Below are positions 36,060 to 45,490 of a DNA stretch of 64,000 bases, piece after piece. A program made the position numbers and the translations under genes. This DNA comes from Corynebacterium felinum (lineage in GTDB: Bacteria; Actinomycetota; Actinomycetes; Mycobacteriales; Mycobacteriaceae), in contig NZ_CP047209.1 in assembly GCF_030408755.1 (NCBI RefSeq), positions 1,426,001 to 1,490,000 on the forward strand, read 5' to 3'. Each line of letters opens with the position of its first letter. Position 1 is the stretch's first letter. A model generated the notes under the pieces. That model saw only the letters and a program-made list of their open reading frames with translations, did no database searches and was not told the origin of the DNA.

Positions 36060-36605
36060 ATGACCGAACGCCCAGTGCAAGAATCACTGTTTGATATGGG
36101 CCCTGATGAGGAGGCGGGTTACCGCGTACCCATCACATGCCAAGTAGCGGGAATTACTTACCGGCAGCTTGATTACTGGGCTCGGACCAAATTGGTTGAA
36201 CCAAGCATTCGTAATGCCCGTGGCTCCGGCTCCCAGCGTCTGTACTCCTTCAAAGACATTCTTGTATTAAAGATTGTCAAAGGTCTGTTGGATACAGGCA
36301 TTTCTCTGCAAAACATCCGCCAAGCAGTCGACAAACTGCGTGACCTCGGCGTCGATGATCTCGCAGAAATCACTCTCGTATCCGACGGCACTACCGTATA
36401 TGAGTGCCGCAGCGCCGAAGAGGTCATCGACCTGCTCGGTGGTGGGCAAGGCGTGTTCGGTATTGCTGTTCCTGGAATCATGAAAGAACTCACCGGAACA
36501 ATTTCTGCGTTCCCCTCTGAGCGTATTTCTACTTCCGTTGATGTTGTGGAAGAAGAACCCATCAACGAACTCGCTGAGTTCCGTCGCCGTCGCCGTAGCT
36601 CCTAA
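36060..36605 (+). CDS. MerR-family transcriptional regulator
   Basis: About 181 residues. The winged helix is seen in VAGITYRQLDYWARTKLVEP and RLYSFKDILVLKIVKGLLDTG. A dimerisation helix and a small C-terminal domain follow, ending in a basic RRRRRSS tail. This is the second MerR gene always found downstream of odhI-ftsR in corynebacteria and mycobacteria (Rv1828-like). ATG at 36060 has AAGGAG eight bases upstream; the GTG nine bases earlier is less likely. It ends in a strong terminator. Confidence 0.9.
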   Translation: MTERPVQESLFDMGPDEEAGYRVPITCQVAGITYRQLDYWARTKLVEPSIRNARGSGSQRLYSFKDILVLKIVKGLLDTGISLQNIRQAVDKLRDLGVDDLAEITLVSDGTTVYECRSAEEVIDLLGGGQGVFGIAVPGIMKELTGTISAFPSERISTSVDVVEEEPINELAEFRRRRRSS

Positions 36606-36622
36606 AACTAGCCCTACTAAAG

Positions 36623-36675
36623 TCCCCTTAGGTTTTCCTCTCTGGCTGTTCAGAAAACCCAAGGGGTTTCTTTGT
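36623..36675 (+). terminator. Intrinsic terminator after the MerR gene
   Basis: A 14-bp stem with one G-T pair (ccccttaggttttc near 36625 with gaaaacccaagggg near 36653) followed by TTTCTTTGT. It ends the odhI-ftsR-BFN-merR stretch. Confidence 0.8.
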
Positions 36676-36680
36676 GTCCG

Positions 36681-36714
36681 AAAAAATCCCCCATGGAAAA
36701 CTCTCCATGGGGGA
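36681..36714 (-). terminator. Intrinsic terminator of the vWA-protein gene
   Basis: Perfect 10-bp stem tcccccatgg (36687-36696) with ccatggggga (36705-36714). Read leftward it is followed by TTTTTT. It lies eight bases past the stop of the leftward gene. Confidence 0.85.
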
Positions 36715-36721
36715 ATAAGCG

Positions 36722-38134
36722 TTAGAAGCCAGCAGCTTTCCGCAAAGCAGGAACCGCTTCATCGGCAGTGTTCACAGCGGCAGAAGCATGCGCCACATCT
36801 GCAAGCTCCTGATCCTTCTGGCCTGGGCCGACATGAATCACATGCAAATCAACAGCCTCGCTCAACTTATCGCGCAACACATGAATATCTGAGGAATCCG
36901 TCGTTCCCGAAGTAACCAAGATAACGCGAACCGGTTGCTTTGATTCGTGGGCATATGTAGCCGCATATTCCACAGCTGCCTGAGTAGACACACGGGTCAA
37001 TGGGCGACCACCAGTACCAAAACCAAGCACATAGCTGGCAGCGCCCTGGCCAAACGTACCATCATCAAAATTGATATTCGTACGCCAACCACGAACAACA
37101 CCAGGATTAATAGGGGACGAGTAATTCCACAAAGCAACCGCCTTGTGCTGAGCACCGATCTCCTTAGCTACCTGAGAAATGCCCTGGGTAAACGCCGAGT
37201 GGAAAGACACCCCATTACCAGTATCCGCGCCCATAGCCTCCGAAGTATCTAAGAGGAAAAGAGTATTCTCCACACCTTCGGGATGATGATGCGCATCATC
37301 ATGATCATGATGGCTCAAGGTGCTATCAAACTCATGAAGCGCCTCATTCGCCGCAACAGCGGCGACACTCAACGCCGGAACATCTGAAACCCGACTAGCC
37401 GAAACAAAATCCGAACCCGCCCGAACAACATCCTCAGAAACACCCTCAGTGGTGTTCATCACCACCGCACGCACCGGCTGCTTGACATCCGGAATGGGAG
37501 TGAACACAAAACTCAACGGCTTTTGATCCTCAGTGACAATAATCATCGGCTGCGACTGCTCAGCAGAATCAGACACAGTCACCGTTGCATTATCTTTCAA
37601 CACTGACACAATCCGCGCCACATCTGCACCCCCAGAATGCGCTGCCACAAGAGCCGAAGCAACAGCATTATCAGCCACCGGATACACAGGTGCGGGCATA
37701 GACTGCACATCCACCTTCGAACGGGCAGCCACACCTACCTGCTTTTCCAACACAGTAGGCCACTCCACTGAGGTCACCGTACGTTTATTCTCCTCCAGCA
37801 GCTTCGACACCTGACCATCAGAAGCAGCAGTGACAAAAACGCCAGCCTTGTCCACATCGAAAGTGTACTGCGCCTTGATGCAAAAATCGCGAACAACAGG
37901 GGCAGAGGAGTTGTAGGCGTCGATAAGCTTCATCGCCGACAGCGGATCATCAGAAGCAACAGGAAGAACCAAATCACCCTGCAAACACTCACCAGCCTGC
38001 ACCTGCTCCGAAGTATCAGAAATAGCGCGCAGCCACAACACAGTAGCCACAGCAGCAACCAACACTAACGCTAACGACACATAGATCCACAAAGACAGTC
38101 GAAAATTGCTCCTACCCGTGGAATGGCGACCCAT
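36722..38134 (-). CDS. Membrane-anchored von Willebrand factor A-like protein
   Basis: A 470-residue protein with one N-terminal membrane helix (LSLWIYVSLALVLVAAVATVLWL), a solute-binding-like extracytoplasmic region (about residues 45-260) and a C-terminal vWA domain (about 285-465). The vWA metal site reads LFLLDTSEAMG: the canonical DxSxS is DTSEA, so the last Ser is replaced by Ala. A His/Asp cluster (HHDHDDAHHH) lies just before the vWA domain. vWA proteins bind protein partners through a divalent ion. The gene is common in corynebacteria, with unknown function. Confidence 0.82.
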   Translation of the reverse strand: MGRHSTGRSNFRLSLWIYVSLALVLVAAVATVLWLRAISDTSEQVQAGECLQGDLVLPVASDDPLSAMKLIDAYNSSAPVVRDFCIKAQYTFDVDKAGVFVTAASDGQVSKLLEENKRTVTSVEWPTVLEKQVGVAARSKVDVQSMPAPVYPVADNAVASALVAAHSGGADVARIVSVLKDNATVTVSDSAEQSQPMIIVTEDQKPLSFVFTPIPDVKQPVRAVVMNTTEGVSEDVVRAGSDFVSASRVSDVPALSVAAVAANEALHEFDSTLSHHDHDDAHHHPEGVENTLFLLDTSEAMGADTGNGVSFHSAFTQGISQVAKEIGAQHKAVALWNYSSPINPGVVRGWRTNINFDDGTFGQGAASYVLGFGTGGRPLTRVSTQAAVEYAATYAHESKQPVRVILVTSGTTDSSDIHVLRDKLSEAVDLHVIHVGPGQKDQELADVAHASAAVNTADEAVPALRKAAGF

Positions 38135-38267
38135 GCGCAGGCACTCCTCTCACACCAACTACTACCAACAGTGACAATCAATACAGCAGAATACACAGAA
38201 AAACATGCTATGCGATAAACAGACGCACACCTATCACATAAAAACTATGCATATTAACCCCCCTAAA

Positions 38268-39152
38268 CTATAGGACAGAATCAAGCACAGCGAGCAGACC
38301 TTGGCGCACAACCATCGCCCGCGCCGCAATCTCACGCTGCCGACGAACATACTCCTGCTTACCAGCAGACGTCTCAATCGCCACCACCGACAACCCGAAA
38401 CCACGGCAATCATACGGCGATGCCTCCATATCTAAAATCCGGGCATCCCACGCAACCTCAAAAGCATCCAGCCACAATTCGCCAGGCACAAGCGGCCCCA
38501 ACTTCGCAGCCCACTTATACAAATCCATGCCCGCATGCAAACAGCCTTGCTGCTCAAAATCCGGTTGCGACTCTCGGTCCAACACGTGCAGATTCAACGA
38601 GTGGGCAGCAGGAGTGAAAAACCGAAACGCATCAAAATGAGTACACCGAATCGAATGCTGCTCCACCACAGCATCAGTCTCAGCCGAACTCAAACGCAAA
38701 GGAAGATCATGGCGCACCGACGAAGCCTTATACACCATCGCCCACTCATGCAAACCAAAGCAATCAAAATGAGCTGGATTAGACACCGTCTTTGACAACA
38801 AATCCCGAATATAGGTCAGAGTAGTCAACCGCTGCGATCGCACACGATCAACATCAACACCCGTCAACCCATCCTGAGTGCGGTAAAACTTCCAGCCTGC
38901 CTGGATGCTCGTTCCGGCGTCGGCAAGCACCACTCCTACGCCAGGATACCAACGCGACACGTGCGCTGCCCGAATCGGATAGTACTCAAACAAGAAGTCA
39001 AAAACGGGATGCTTCACACCCGCCTTCCGGCGCGCAATGTGATCGTTAGTAAACCTCGCAGCCCGCTCATGGTGCGCCTGCTCCCGCTGGGACCACGACT
39101 TGAGCACGCGAGCCTGGCTACCACAAAACTCAACAGTATCTGTGTGCATCAT
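38268..39152 (-). CDS. Conserved actinobacterial protein, annotated in relatives as 3-methyladenine DNA glycosylase
   Basis: A 294-residue soluble protein. Recognisable segments are VFDFLFEYYPIRAAHVSRW, FDCFGLHEWAMVY and CLHAGMDLYKWAAKLGPLV. From memory such proteins are labelled 3-methyladenine DNA glycosylase in Corynebacterium genomes. I see no helix-hairpin-helix or HxH glycosylase motif that would support that enzyme activity, so I regard the label as unproven. It follows the CNNM gene by two bases on the same strand, so they are probably cotranscribed. Confidence 0.72.
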   Translation of the reverse strand: MMHTDTVEFCGSQARVLKSWSQREQAHHERAARFTNDHIARRKAGVKHPVFDFLFEYYPIRAAHVSRWYPGVGVVLADAGTSIQAGWKFYRTQDGLTGVDVDRVRSQRLTTLTYIRDLLSKTVSNPAHFDCFGLHEWAMVYKASSVRHDLPLRLSSAETDAVVEQHSIRCTHFDAFRFFTPAAHSLNLHVLDRESQPDFEQQGCLHAGMDLYKWAAKLGPLVPGELWLDAFEVAWDARILDMEASPYDCRGFGLSVVAIETSAGKQEYVRRQREIAARAMVVRQGLLAVLDSVL

Positions 39153-39154
39153 TT

Positions 39155-40213
39155 CTACTGCTCATGCGTCCAATCTGAGAAAGTACCTACATACTCTTCA
39201 ATAAGATCTTCTAACGTGACCACGCCCAACAGCTCGCCGCGGTCACGCACCTGCGCCATATGCGCCGACTTCCGGTGCATCGTATGCAAGGCATCATCCA
39301 TTGTCGCCAGCGCATCAACAATGGTCAAAGGGCGAATCTCCGCATTATGAATAATGGCATCTGGGCCGTAGTTCTCACCTTCCAAGAAACGATCCAGCAC
39401 ATCCTTGACATGTACATAGCCCTTGAGTGAGCCGTCCTTGTTTACCACGGGGAAACGGGAGAAACCAGTCTCAGCCACAGCCTGTTCCAAATCGGAGAGC
39501 AGTGGACCACGGCGACCATAGTCAAGGGTACGCAGTTTACTTAAGGGGATAACGACTTCCATAACAGGGCGATCCTCCACGCGCAACGCCTTATTCAAAC
39601 GCGCATGCTCCTCAGCATCTAACAGGCCCTCGGAGCGCGACTCGGAAATCATGGAGGCGAGCTGATCTGGATCCACCATCGAATCCAACTCATCCTTTTG
39701 CTCAATACCAAACGCACGCAAAGTCATGCGGGCAATCCAGTTCATGAACGCAATCAATGGTCGAGTAATCTTCGCGAAAGCAAGTAATGCTGGGGTTAGC
39801 CAAATAGCCAATGTTTCCGGCCCAGCAAGCGCAATATTCTTCGGTACCATCTCACCGAACAGAATATGTAAGAAAGTGATGAATCCCAGCGCCAGTACGA
39901 AGGAAACAGGGTGCAGGAACTGATCCGGCAAACCTAAAGCATGGAAAGGTTCTTCAATGAAGTGCGCGACTGCAGGCTCAGCGACCTTACCCAGCACAAG
40001 AGACGCGATTGTGATACCAAATTGGCAGGCAGCCAGCATGATCGACAAGTGCTCGGTTGCGTACAAAACGCGGCGGGCCCCAGGGCGCCCTTGGGCAATG
40101 AGTGAGTCAATGCGGTCACGCCTGGAAGAAATCAGTGCGAACTCTGCAGCGACAAAAAATGCGTTGGCTACCAGCAGCCCAAGAATCATGGCGATCGTGG
40201 GAAAGATACCCAT
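39155..40213 (-). CDS. CNNM/CBS membrane protein (hemolysin C family), no CorC domain
   Basis: 352 residues. An N-terminal CNNM/DUF21 domain has about four membrane helices (AMILGLLVANAFFVAAEFALIS, then HILFGEMVPKNIALAGPE, the family signature). A pair of CBS domains follows (about residues 200-345: PLSKLRTLD, GYVHVKDVLDRFLEG, ELLGVVTLEDLIEEYVG). It lacks the C-terminal CorC domain of its neighbour. The family is linked to magnesium or cobalt transport. Its start overlaps the stop of the upstream paralogue (TAATG). Confidence 0.88.
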   Translation of the reverse strand: MGIFPTIAMILGLLVANAFFVAAEFALISSRRDRIDSLIAQGRPGARRVLYATEHLSIMLAACQFGITIASLVLGKVAEPAVAHFIEEPFHALGLPDQFLHPVSFVLALGFITFLHILFGEMVPKNIALAGPETLAIWLTPALLAFAKITRPLIAFMNWIARMTLRAFGIEQKDELDSMVDPDQLASMISESRSEGLLDAEEHARLNKALRVEDRPVMEVVIPLSKLRTLDYGRRGPLLSDLEQAVAETGFSRFPVVNKDGSLKGYVHVKDVLDRFLEGENYGPDAIIHNAEIRPLTIVDALATMDDALHTMHRKSAHMAQVRDRGELLGVVTLEDLIEEYVGTFSDWTHEQ

Positions 40214-41619
40214 TAGCTGTTCTCCTTTGCAGGCGCTTGAGGCTTGAGCTTCTCAGCTTCTTCGTCGCTGATCGGCACCAAAATCACCTTATCTACGCGG
40301 CGGTCTTCCATCGATGCGACCTTCGCCTGCCAACGGCCAGTGATCGCGGTAGTAAATTCCGCCAGTGTTTGGTTATCGCTTTGTGGCAGCAGCACGAGGT
40401 CATTGACCACAGGAATGCGGCCAAGGGTCGCCATTACTATGCCGCCAAGGGTCTCATAAGGGCCTTCGGGGGCAACATAGCCGACCTTTTCTTCTAACTC
40501 GTCGAGTCGAACGAGGCCAGAGACCTCCCAGGAGGATCCGAATCGGTGGAAGTCGCGTTCGGCTTCAGCATCGTCGTGTTCGTCATAGACTTCGCCGAGG
40601 ATTTCTTCCACTACATCTTCAATGGTGATGATTCCGGCGGTGCCACCGTATTCGTCAGCCACAAGGATCATTTGAGATCCTGCTGTTCGTACAGCGCTTA
40701 GAACAGCATCGCCGTCGAGGCTTTCGGGAATAACTTTTACTTCCCTGGCAATACTGGACAGCTTCGTTTCGCCACGTTTGTCGGCGTCGATAGCAAATGC
40801 ATCTTTGTAGTGGACCACGCCGATGGTGTCGTCGAGGTCGCCGCGGATGACGGGGAAGCGAGAATGCCCCGTTTCTTGTGCCAGGGCTATGAGATCGAGA
40901 ACAGTATCGTCGTGCGACAATGTTTCGATGGTGGAGCGCGGGGTCATGAGTTCTTCCGCTGTGGTTTCGCCGAATCGTAACGAACGGTCGAGGACGAGCG
41001 CGGTATTTTCATCGAGCCCGCCCTGTTCGGCGGAGTTACGCACGAGAGCGGTGAGTTCTTGGGTGGACCTGGCGGTTGCTAGTTCATCCGCTGGTTCGAT
41101 CCCAAGTTTTCGCACCAGCGCGTTGGCGGTGCGGTTGAGAATTTTGATGAAACCTTTGAACACGAAGTTGAAGGCGTGGACTGGGCCGACAACGAATCGT
41201 GCGGTGTTCAAAGGGTCGGTGATAGCAATGTTCTTGGGCACAAGTTCGCCGAACACCATGGAGAGGAAAGTTGCGATGATGAGTGCGAGAACGAGTGCAA
41301 CAGGGGTTGACCAGTCTTGGCGCATTCCGGCCCATTCCAAGATGGGGTGGAGGAATTTGGCGAGGATGGGTTCGGCCAGAAAGCCTGTTGCGAGGGTTGT
41401 GACGGTGATTCCAAGCTGTGCTCCAGAGAGCACGAAGGAGAGGTTTTGGTAGTCACGTTTCACCGCATGAGATCGTTTGTCCCCGCGCTCGTGTACATCT
41501 TGGTCGATGGTGGAGCGCTCTAGTCCTGTGAGCGCGAATTCCACTGCGACGAAGAGACCCGTACTTGCGGTGAGGAGTACGAATCCGACAAGCGAGAGGA
41601 TGCTTATGAGAATGTCCAT
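40213..41619 (-). CDS. CNNM/CBS/CorC membrane protein (hemolysin C family)
   Basis: About 468 residues. A CNNM domain opens with FVLLTASTGLFVAVEFALTG and contains MVFGELVPKNIAITDP. Two CBS domains have VVHYKDAFAID and AGIITIEDVVEEILGE, and a C-terminal CorC/HlyC domain contains VSGLVRLDELEEKVGY. The full three-domain form is the usual CorC-like protein. The ATG at 41619 gives a family-like N-terminus; the upstream 56-residue extension is not supported, although no strong ribosome site is visible. Confidence 0.88.
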   Translation of the reverse strand: MDILISILSLVGFVLLTASTGLFVAVEFALTGLERSTIDQDVHERGDKRSHAVKRDYQNLSFVLSGAQLGITVTTLATGFLAEPILAKFLHPILEWAGMRQDWSTPVALVLALIIATFLSMVFGELVPKNIAITDPLNTARFVVGPVHAFNFVFKGFIKILNRTANALVRKLGIEPADELATARSTQELTALVRNSAEQGGLDENTALVLDRSLRFGETTAEELMTPRSTIETLSHDDTVLDLIALAQETGHSRFPVIRGDLDDTIGVVHYKDAFAIDADKRGETKLSSIAREVKVIPESLDGDAVLSAVRTAGSQMILVADEYGGTAGIITIEDVVEEILGEVYDEHDDAEAERDFHRFGSSWEVSGLVRLDELEEKVGYVAPEGPYETLGGIVMATLGRIPVVNDLVLLPQSDNQTLAEFTTAITGRWQAKVASMEDRRVDKVILVPISDEEAEKLKPQAPAKENS

Positions 41620-41747
41620 TATGAGGGTTTTAAAAAAGGGGGGGTGTGGCATCCCTGTTGAGAAGTTATAAGGGTTGCGGGATACCACGTGTAAGTACGT
41701 TTGAACCTTTCTATCGAAACTTCTTTTATAGTGTAGCGGAATTAGGG

Positions 41748-43145
41748 TTAGCGACTGCGTCGACGGGTCGGTGCGGAGTTGCCCCACGTGTCTCCAGCTT
41801 TCGTGCTGCTTGCTTGTCGACGTCGACCGCCACCTTGCGACCGTGCTCGACCCTGGCTGTCGTCGGTGTTGTCTTTCTTGCGTCGGCGTGGTTGCTGATC
41901 TTCGCCACGACGGCGGTTTGGACGGGTGTGGGCAAATTTATTGCTCGCATTTGCAGCTCCGAATGGGCCGAGTACTTTCCCGGAGGGCATTCGTGCACCG
42001 GTGAGGGTGACGAGTTCTGGGGATTCTTCGTGCACAGTCAAGGTCTTAGCCTCGACTCCAGCTTTTTTGAGCAAGGCGGTCACTTCTTTGATCTGTTCGT
42101 CGGTGACCAGGGTGACTACCGTGCCGGTTGCGCCTGCGCGGGCGGTGCGGCCTGCGCGGTGTAGGTAGGCTTTGTGTTCCGCTGGTGGGTCGATGTGTAC
42201 GACGAGGTCGACATCGGAAATGTCGATGCCTCGCGCAGCGATGTCGGTGGCGACGAGAACTGGGACGCTTCCTTCGGCAAATCCTGCCAGTGCGTTGGTG
42301 CGTGCACCTTGGCCTTTGTCGCCGTGAAGTCCTGCTGCATTGATGCCAACACGGCGCAGTTTTTTCACCTGTCGGTCGACACCGTGCTTGGTGCGCATGA
42401 ACATGATGGTTTTGCCGGTTCGTGCTGCGATGCGGGCGACGACCTCGGCGCGGGTGTCGCGGTTGCCTACGTGGAGGCGGTAGTGCGACATGGTATCCAC
42501 TGCTGCTTCGACGGGTGCGGTGGAATGAACGGTGGGGTTGTTCATGAATTCTTTAACAAGCTTATCGACGTCGCCATCGAGGGTGGCGGAGAAGAGTAGG
42601 CGCTGGCCTTGGGCTGGTGTCAGGCGCATGAGTTTGCGCACCTGTGGGAGGAATCCCATGTCAGCCATTTGATCAGCTTCGTCGAGCGCTGTGATGAGGA
42701 CCTGGTCGAATTTAAGGTAGCCCTGATCGTGGAGGTCTTGTGCGCGACCGGGAGTTGCTACGAGGAGATCAACAGGTGCGGCAAGTGCGCGGATGTGGCG
42801 GTTGATGTTCACACCGCCGACGACGTCGAGGACGCGCAAGCCTAGGGCGGCTGCGGGGTCACTGAGGCGTTCGCGGACCTGGGCGGCTAATTCGCGGGTA
42901 GGTACGAGCACGAGGCCACGTGGTCGGCCTGGGCGGGATGCGCCAGCTTCGGAGAGTCGTGTGAGGATGGGGAGGCCGAAGGTAAAGGTTTTGCCGGATC
43001 CTGTGGGGCCTCGTCCAAGGACGTCCTTGCCGACGAGGGCATCGGGGATGGCGGCTTCTTGGATGGGGAAAGCTTCTGTGATTCCGAGCTTAGAGAGTTC
43101 GTGAATGATGGGGCGTGGTAAGCCGAGCTCGGCGAAACTAGTCAT
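41748..43145 (-). CDS. DEAD-box RNA helicase
   Basis: A 465-residue helicase that unwinds RNA duplexes, probably in RNA decay or ribosome assembly. It has the Q motif (FAELGLPRPII...PIQEAAIPD), Walker A GPTGSGKTFTF, PTRELAAQV, DEAD as ALDEADQMADMGFL, SAT in LLFSATLDG and motif VI HRAGRTARAG. The C-terminal 70 residues are a basic, low-complexity RNA-binding tail (NRRRGEDQQPRRRKK). ATG at 43145 chosen; no strong ribosome site. Confidence 0.92.
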   Translation of the reverse strand: MTSFAELGLPRPIIHELSKLGITEAFPIQEAAIPDALVGKDVLGRGPTGSGKTFTFGLPILTRLSEAGASRPGRPRGLVLVPTRELAAQVRERLSDPAAALGLRVLDVVGGVNINRHIRALAAPVDLLVATPGRAQDLHDQGYLKFDQVLITALDEADQMADMGFLPQVRKLMRLTPAQGQRLLFSATLDGDVDKLVKEFMNNPTVHSTAPVEAAVDTMSHYRLHVGNRDTRAEVVARIAARTGKTIMFMRTKHGVDRQVKKLRRVGINAAGLHGDKGQGARTNALAGFAEGSVPVLVATDIAARGIDISDVDLVVHIDPPAEHKAYLHRAGRTARAGATGTVVTLVTDEQIKEVTALLKKAGVEAKTLTVHEESPELVTLTGARMPSGKVLGPFGAANASNKFAHTRPNRRRGEDQQPRRRKKDNTDDSQGRARSQGGGRRRQASSTKAGDTWGNSAPTRRRSR

Positions 43146-43562
43146 TTGTTCAATGGTACACAATGAGCTGGAACTTTCTGCACTGGGGTCTTGGTGGTGA
43201 TATGGACTACGTGCGTTGCCTCGTGCAGTAGGGGAGGTAAACCGGTGTCATCATCGTTACCCCGTATGATTTTTTCGTAATTGTGTTCCCTAAATCTTGA
43301 CGCTGAAAAGTGTGTGGGCTCTCAGTAAACCCAGTTTGAAGTTGTTTTCTGTGGTTTTCACTGGCCCCGTTTTCAACTTTCCGGGTTAGTGGCGAACACT
43401 CGTGTTAGTGCCGTTGTTAGCCTCACGTTACTTTCGCTGTCACCTAGTGCGGGATTGGATGAATACGAGGAGGTGGCTACAACCGCTACGAACCCGCACA
43501 AGTCGCATGTGGTGCGGTATTTGTGTGTGAATATTTCCGATGAAGGTGTGTGCGCCTAGATT

Positions 43563-43801
43563 GTGTTTGAAGATTTCCATGCCTACGCCCCCAATCTTGA
43601 TAAACATGACATGGAAGCATGCAGCAGTGTGGTTGCCGCCCAGATGGGCGTTCGCTCTGCGGATTACTGCGATGCCGCGATTAGCACTAAATGTGGTCGT
43701 CTCACAACCATTCGGGGAGTGATGTTCTGGGCAAAGATGTGCTTTGCCGCAGGGCTTTTGAAGTATTGCAAAAACTGCGGGTCAAGGGTGGTTACGAGTG
43801 A
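43563..43801 (+). pseudogene. Decayed third copy of the DUF3558 lipoprotein gene (3' part)
   Basis: Translated with a frameshift near 43720, the region gives YCDAAISTKCGRL then VLGKDVLCRRAFEVLQKL and RVKGGYE before the stop. This is the same ending as the two intact lipoproteins downstream. The upstream part is diverged and has a stop near 43557. It is a remnant of a third tandem copy, oldest in the array. Confidence 0.68.
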
Positions 43802-43815
43802 TTTTTTACCCTGAG

Positions 43816-44585
43816 ACAGCAGTGGGGGTAATTGGGGCTACCCCCGTTTGGGAACGTAAAGGGTGTTTTTTCAGTCTCATATAAATAGAGGTGTTTTGTT
43901 GTCGCCTCGGCCAAGACGAGTGATTTCTAGTTGGAGAGGAGAATACGTGAATCTACGTACAGCCTTTATCCCAGTGCTTGTTGCCGCATGCCTGTTTACA
44001 TCTGGCTGTTCAGATAAGGATGTGAGCGCTGATGCTGGTGGCACAGCATCGACTGTTGCGCCTGAAACACAGCAGCCAGCGCTGCCGTCTGAAACAACAC
44101 AGGCAGCGTCGGTGTCGTCCATGATCCCGCTTCCACCAGATCGTGAATACGTCGAAGCGTTCGATCCGACGGATCGAACACAAAAACTCTATAACCCCTG
44201 CGATGAATTCACTGCTGATGATCTCGCGGAAATAGGGCTAAAAAAAGTGGGTCGGACACGTCACGATGGGTCGTTGATTGATTGTGGCATGAAAAACCCT
44301 CATCAACTCGGTGTGTATAACATCGACACACATTTTGTGACTTTTGAAGGGATTAGATCCCGTGGGTTGATGATTGACGCGACGTTCCCAGATGCGGATG
44401 ATCGGGTGTATTTCAATGAGATTGGCAATGAAGATAAGCACTGCAATGCTGCGGTTAGTACCACTCATGGGCGCCTGAGCGTGGTGTATACCGATGCGAG
44501 GGACATGTCACTTGGGCGGGATGAGCTTTGCCGCAGGGCTTTTGAAGTACTACAAAAACTGCGGGTCAAGGGTGGTTACGAGTGA
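43816..44585 (+). repeat. First unit of a ~780-bp tandem duplication
   Basis: This unit and 44600-45371 share an almost identical upstream region. That region has a gggggta...taccccc hairpin, GTTTGGGAA, a TCATATAAATAGAGG stretch likely containing the promoter, and a GGAGAGGAG ribosome site. The two also share a near-identical first half of the gene. The second halves diverge. Confidence 0.85.
43947..44585 (+). CDS. DUF3558-type lipoprotein, copy 1
   Basis: A 212-residue secreted lipoprotein. The signal peptide runs to the lipobox FTSGC (Cys21), then a Thr/Ser/Pro/Gln linker, then a DUF3558-like domain with YNPCDEFTADDL, LIDCGMKNPHQLGV and DKHCNAAVSTTHGRL (conserved Cys pairs) and a C-terminal helix. 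GTG start with GGAGAGGAG upstream. It ends 145 bases before the start of copy 2. DUF3558 proteins are mycolata surface lipoproteins of unknown role. Confidence 0.85.
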   Translation: MNLRTAFIPVLVAACLFTSGCSDKDVSADAGGTASTVAPETQQPALPSETTQAASVSSMIPLPPDREYVEAFDPTDRTQKLYNPCDEFTADDLAEIGLKKVGRTRHDGSLIDCGMKNPHQLGVYNIDTHFVTFEGIRSRGLMIDATFPDADDRVYFNEIGNEDKHCNAAVSTTHGRLSVVYTDARDMSLGRDELCRRAFEVLQKLRVKGGYE

Positions 44586-44599
44586 TTGCTTGCACTCGT

Positions 44600-45371
44600 G
44601 TAACAGTGGGGGTAATTGGGGCTACCCCCGTTTGGGAACGCAAAAGGTGTTTTTCAGTCTCATATAAATAGAGGCGTTTTGTTATCGCCTCGGCCAAGAC
44701 AAGTGATTTCTAGTTGGAGAGGAGAATACGTGAATCTACGTACAGCCTTTATCCCAGTGCTTGTTGCCGCATGCCTGTTTACATCTGGCTGTTCAGATAA
44801 GGATGTGAGCGCTGATGCTGGTGGCACAGCATCGACTGTTGCGCCTGAAACACAGCAGCCAGCGCTGCCGTCTGAAACAACACAGGCAGCGTCGGTGTCG
44901 TCCATGATCCCGCTTCCACCAGATCGTGAATACGTCGAAGCTTTCGATCCGACGGATCGAACACAAAAACTCTATAACCCCTGCGATGAATTCACAGCTG
45001 AAGATCTCACAGAAATGGGACTAAAAAAGATAGTGGATACCGTTTACAACGGGACGTCGTTGATTGATTGTGGCATGCAAGTCCCTCATCAATTCGGTGT
45101 GTATAACATCGACACACATTTTGTGACTTTTGAAGGGATTAAGTCGCGTGGCTTGATGATTGATGCGACATTCCCGGATGCAGATGATCGGGTGTATTTC
45201 AGTGAGATTGGTAATCACAATGAGCATTGCAATGCTGCGGTTAGTACCACCCATGGGCGCCTGAGCGTGGTGTATACCAATGCTTGGGAAGAGTCACTTG
45301 GGCGGGATGTGCTTTGCCGCAGGGCTTTTGAAGTCCTACAAAAAATTCGAGTTAAAGGAGGATACAAATGA
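44600..45371 (+). repeat. Second unit of the tandem duplication
   Basis: Pairs with 43816-44585. Upstream region and N-terminal coding part are nearly identical to the first unit; differences cluster in the mature domain (for example KKIVDTVYNGT versus KKVGRTRHDG). Confidence 0.85.
44730..45371 (+). CDS. DUF3558-type lipoprotein, copy 2
   Basis: A 213-residue lipoprotein with the same signal peptide and lipobox (Cys21) as copy 1, identical through the first 90 or so mature residues. It then diverges (EDLTEMGLKKIVDTVYNGT, GMQVPHQFGV, NHNEHCNAAVSTTHG) while keeping the cysteines. Its stop overlaps the start of the following gene (ATGA), so it is coupled to the glycine-rich protein now split by an insertion sequence. 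The intact copy 1 has no such partner. Confidence 0.87.
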   Translation: MNLRTAFIPVLVAACLFTSGCSDKDVSADAGGTASTVAPETQQPALPSETTQAASVSSMIPLPPDREYVEAFDPTDRTQKLYNPCDEFTAEDLTEMGLKKIVDTVYNGTSLIDCGMQVPHQFGVYNIDTHFVTFEGIKSRGLMIDATFPDADDRVYFSEIGNHNEHCNAAVSTTHGRLSVVYTNAWEESLGRDVLCRRAFEVLQKIRVKGGYK

Positions 45372-45490
45372 CATCACTACATATTGATGTTCAGCAACTC
45401 GTCGAGAGTATCGACGCGTTGGCATCTATTCATAATGCTGCAGCAGTAGGTTCAGCATTTAACCCGGATTTTTCATGGGGTGGGGCTTAA
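45368..45490 (+). pseudogene. 5' part of a gene interrupted by an IS1380-family element
   Basis: ATG overlapping the lipoprotein stop, with AAAGGAGG ahead, opens MTSLHIDVQQLVESIDALA and reads 31 genuine codons to GSAF. The last codons, up to a stop at 45490, are the insertion sequence's terminal repeat. Removing the element and one copy of the TTAA duplication joins this frame without a shift to the sequence at 47323 (GSAF-KDVGLLDGF), giving a single 592-residue protein. Confidence 0.87.
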
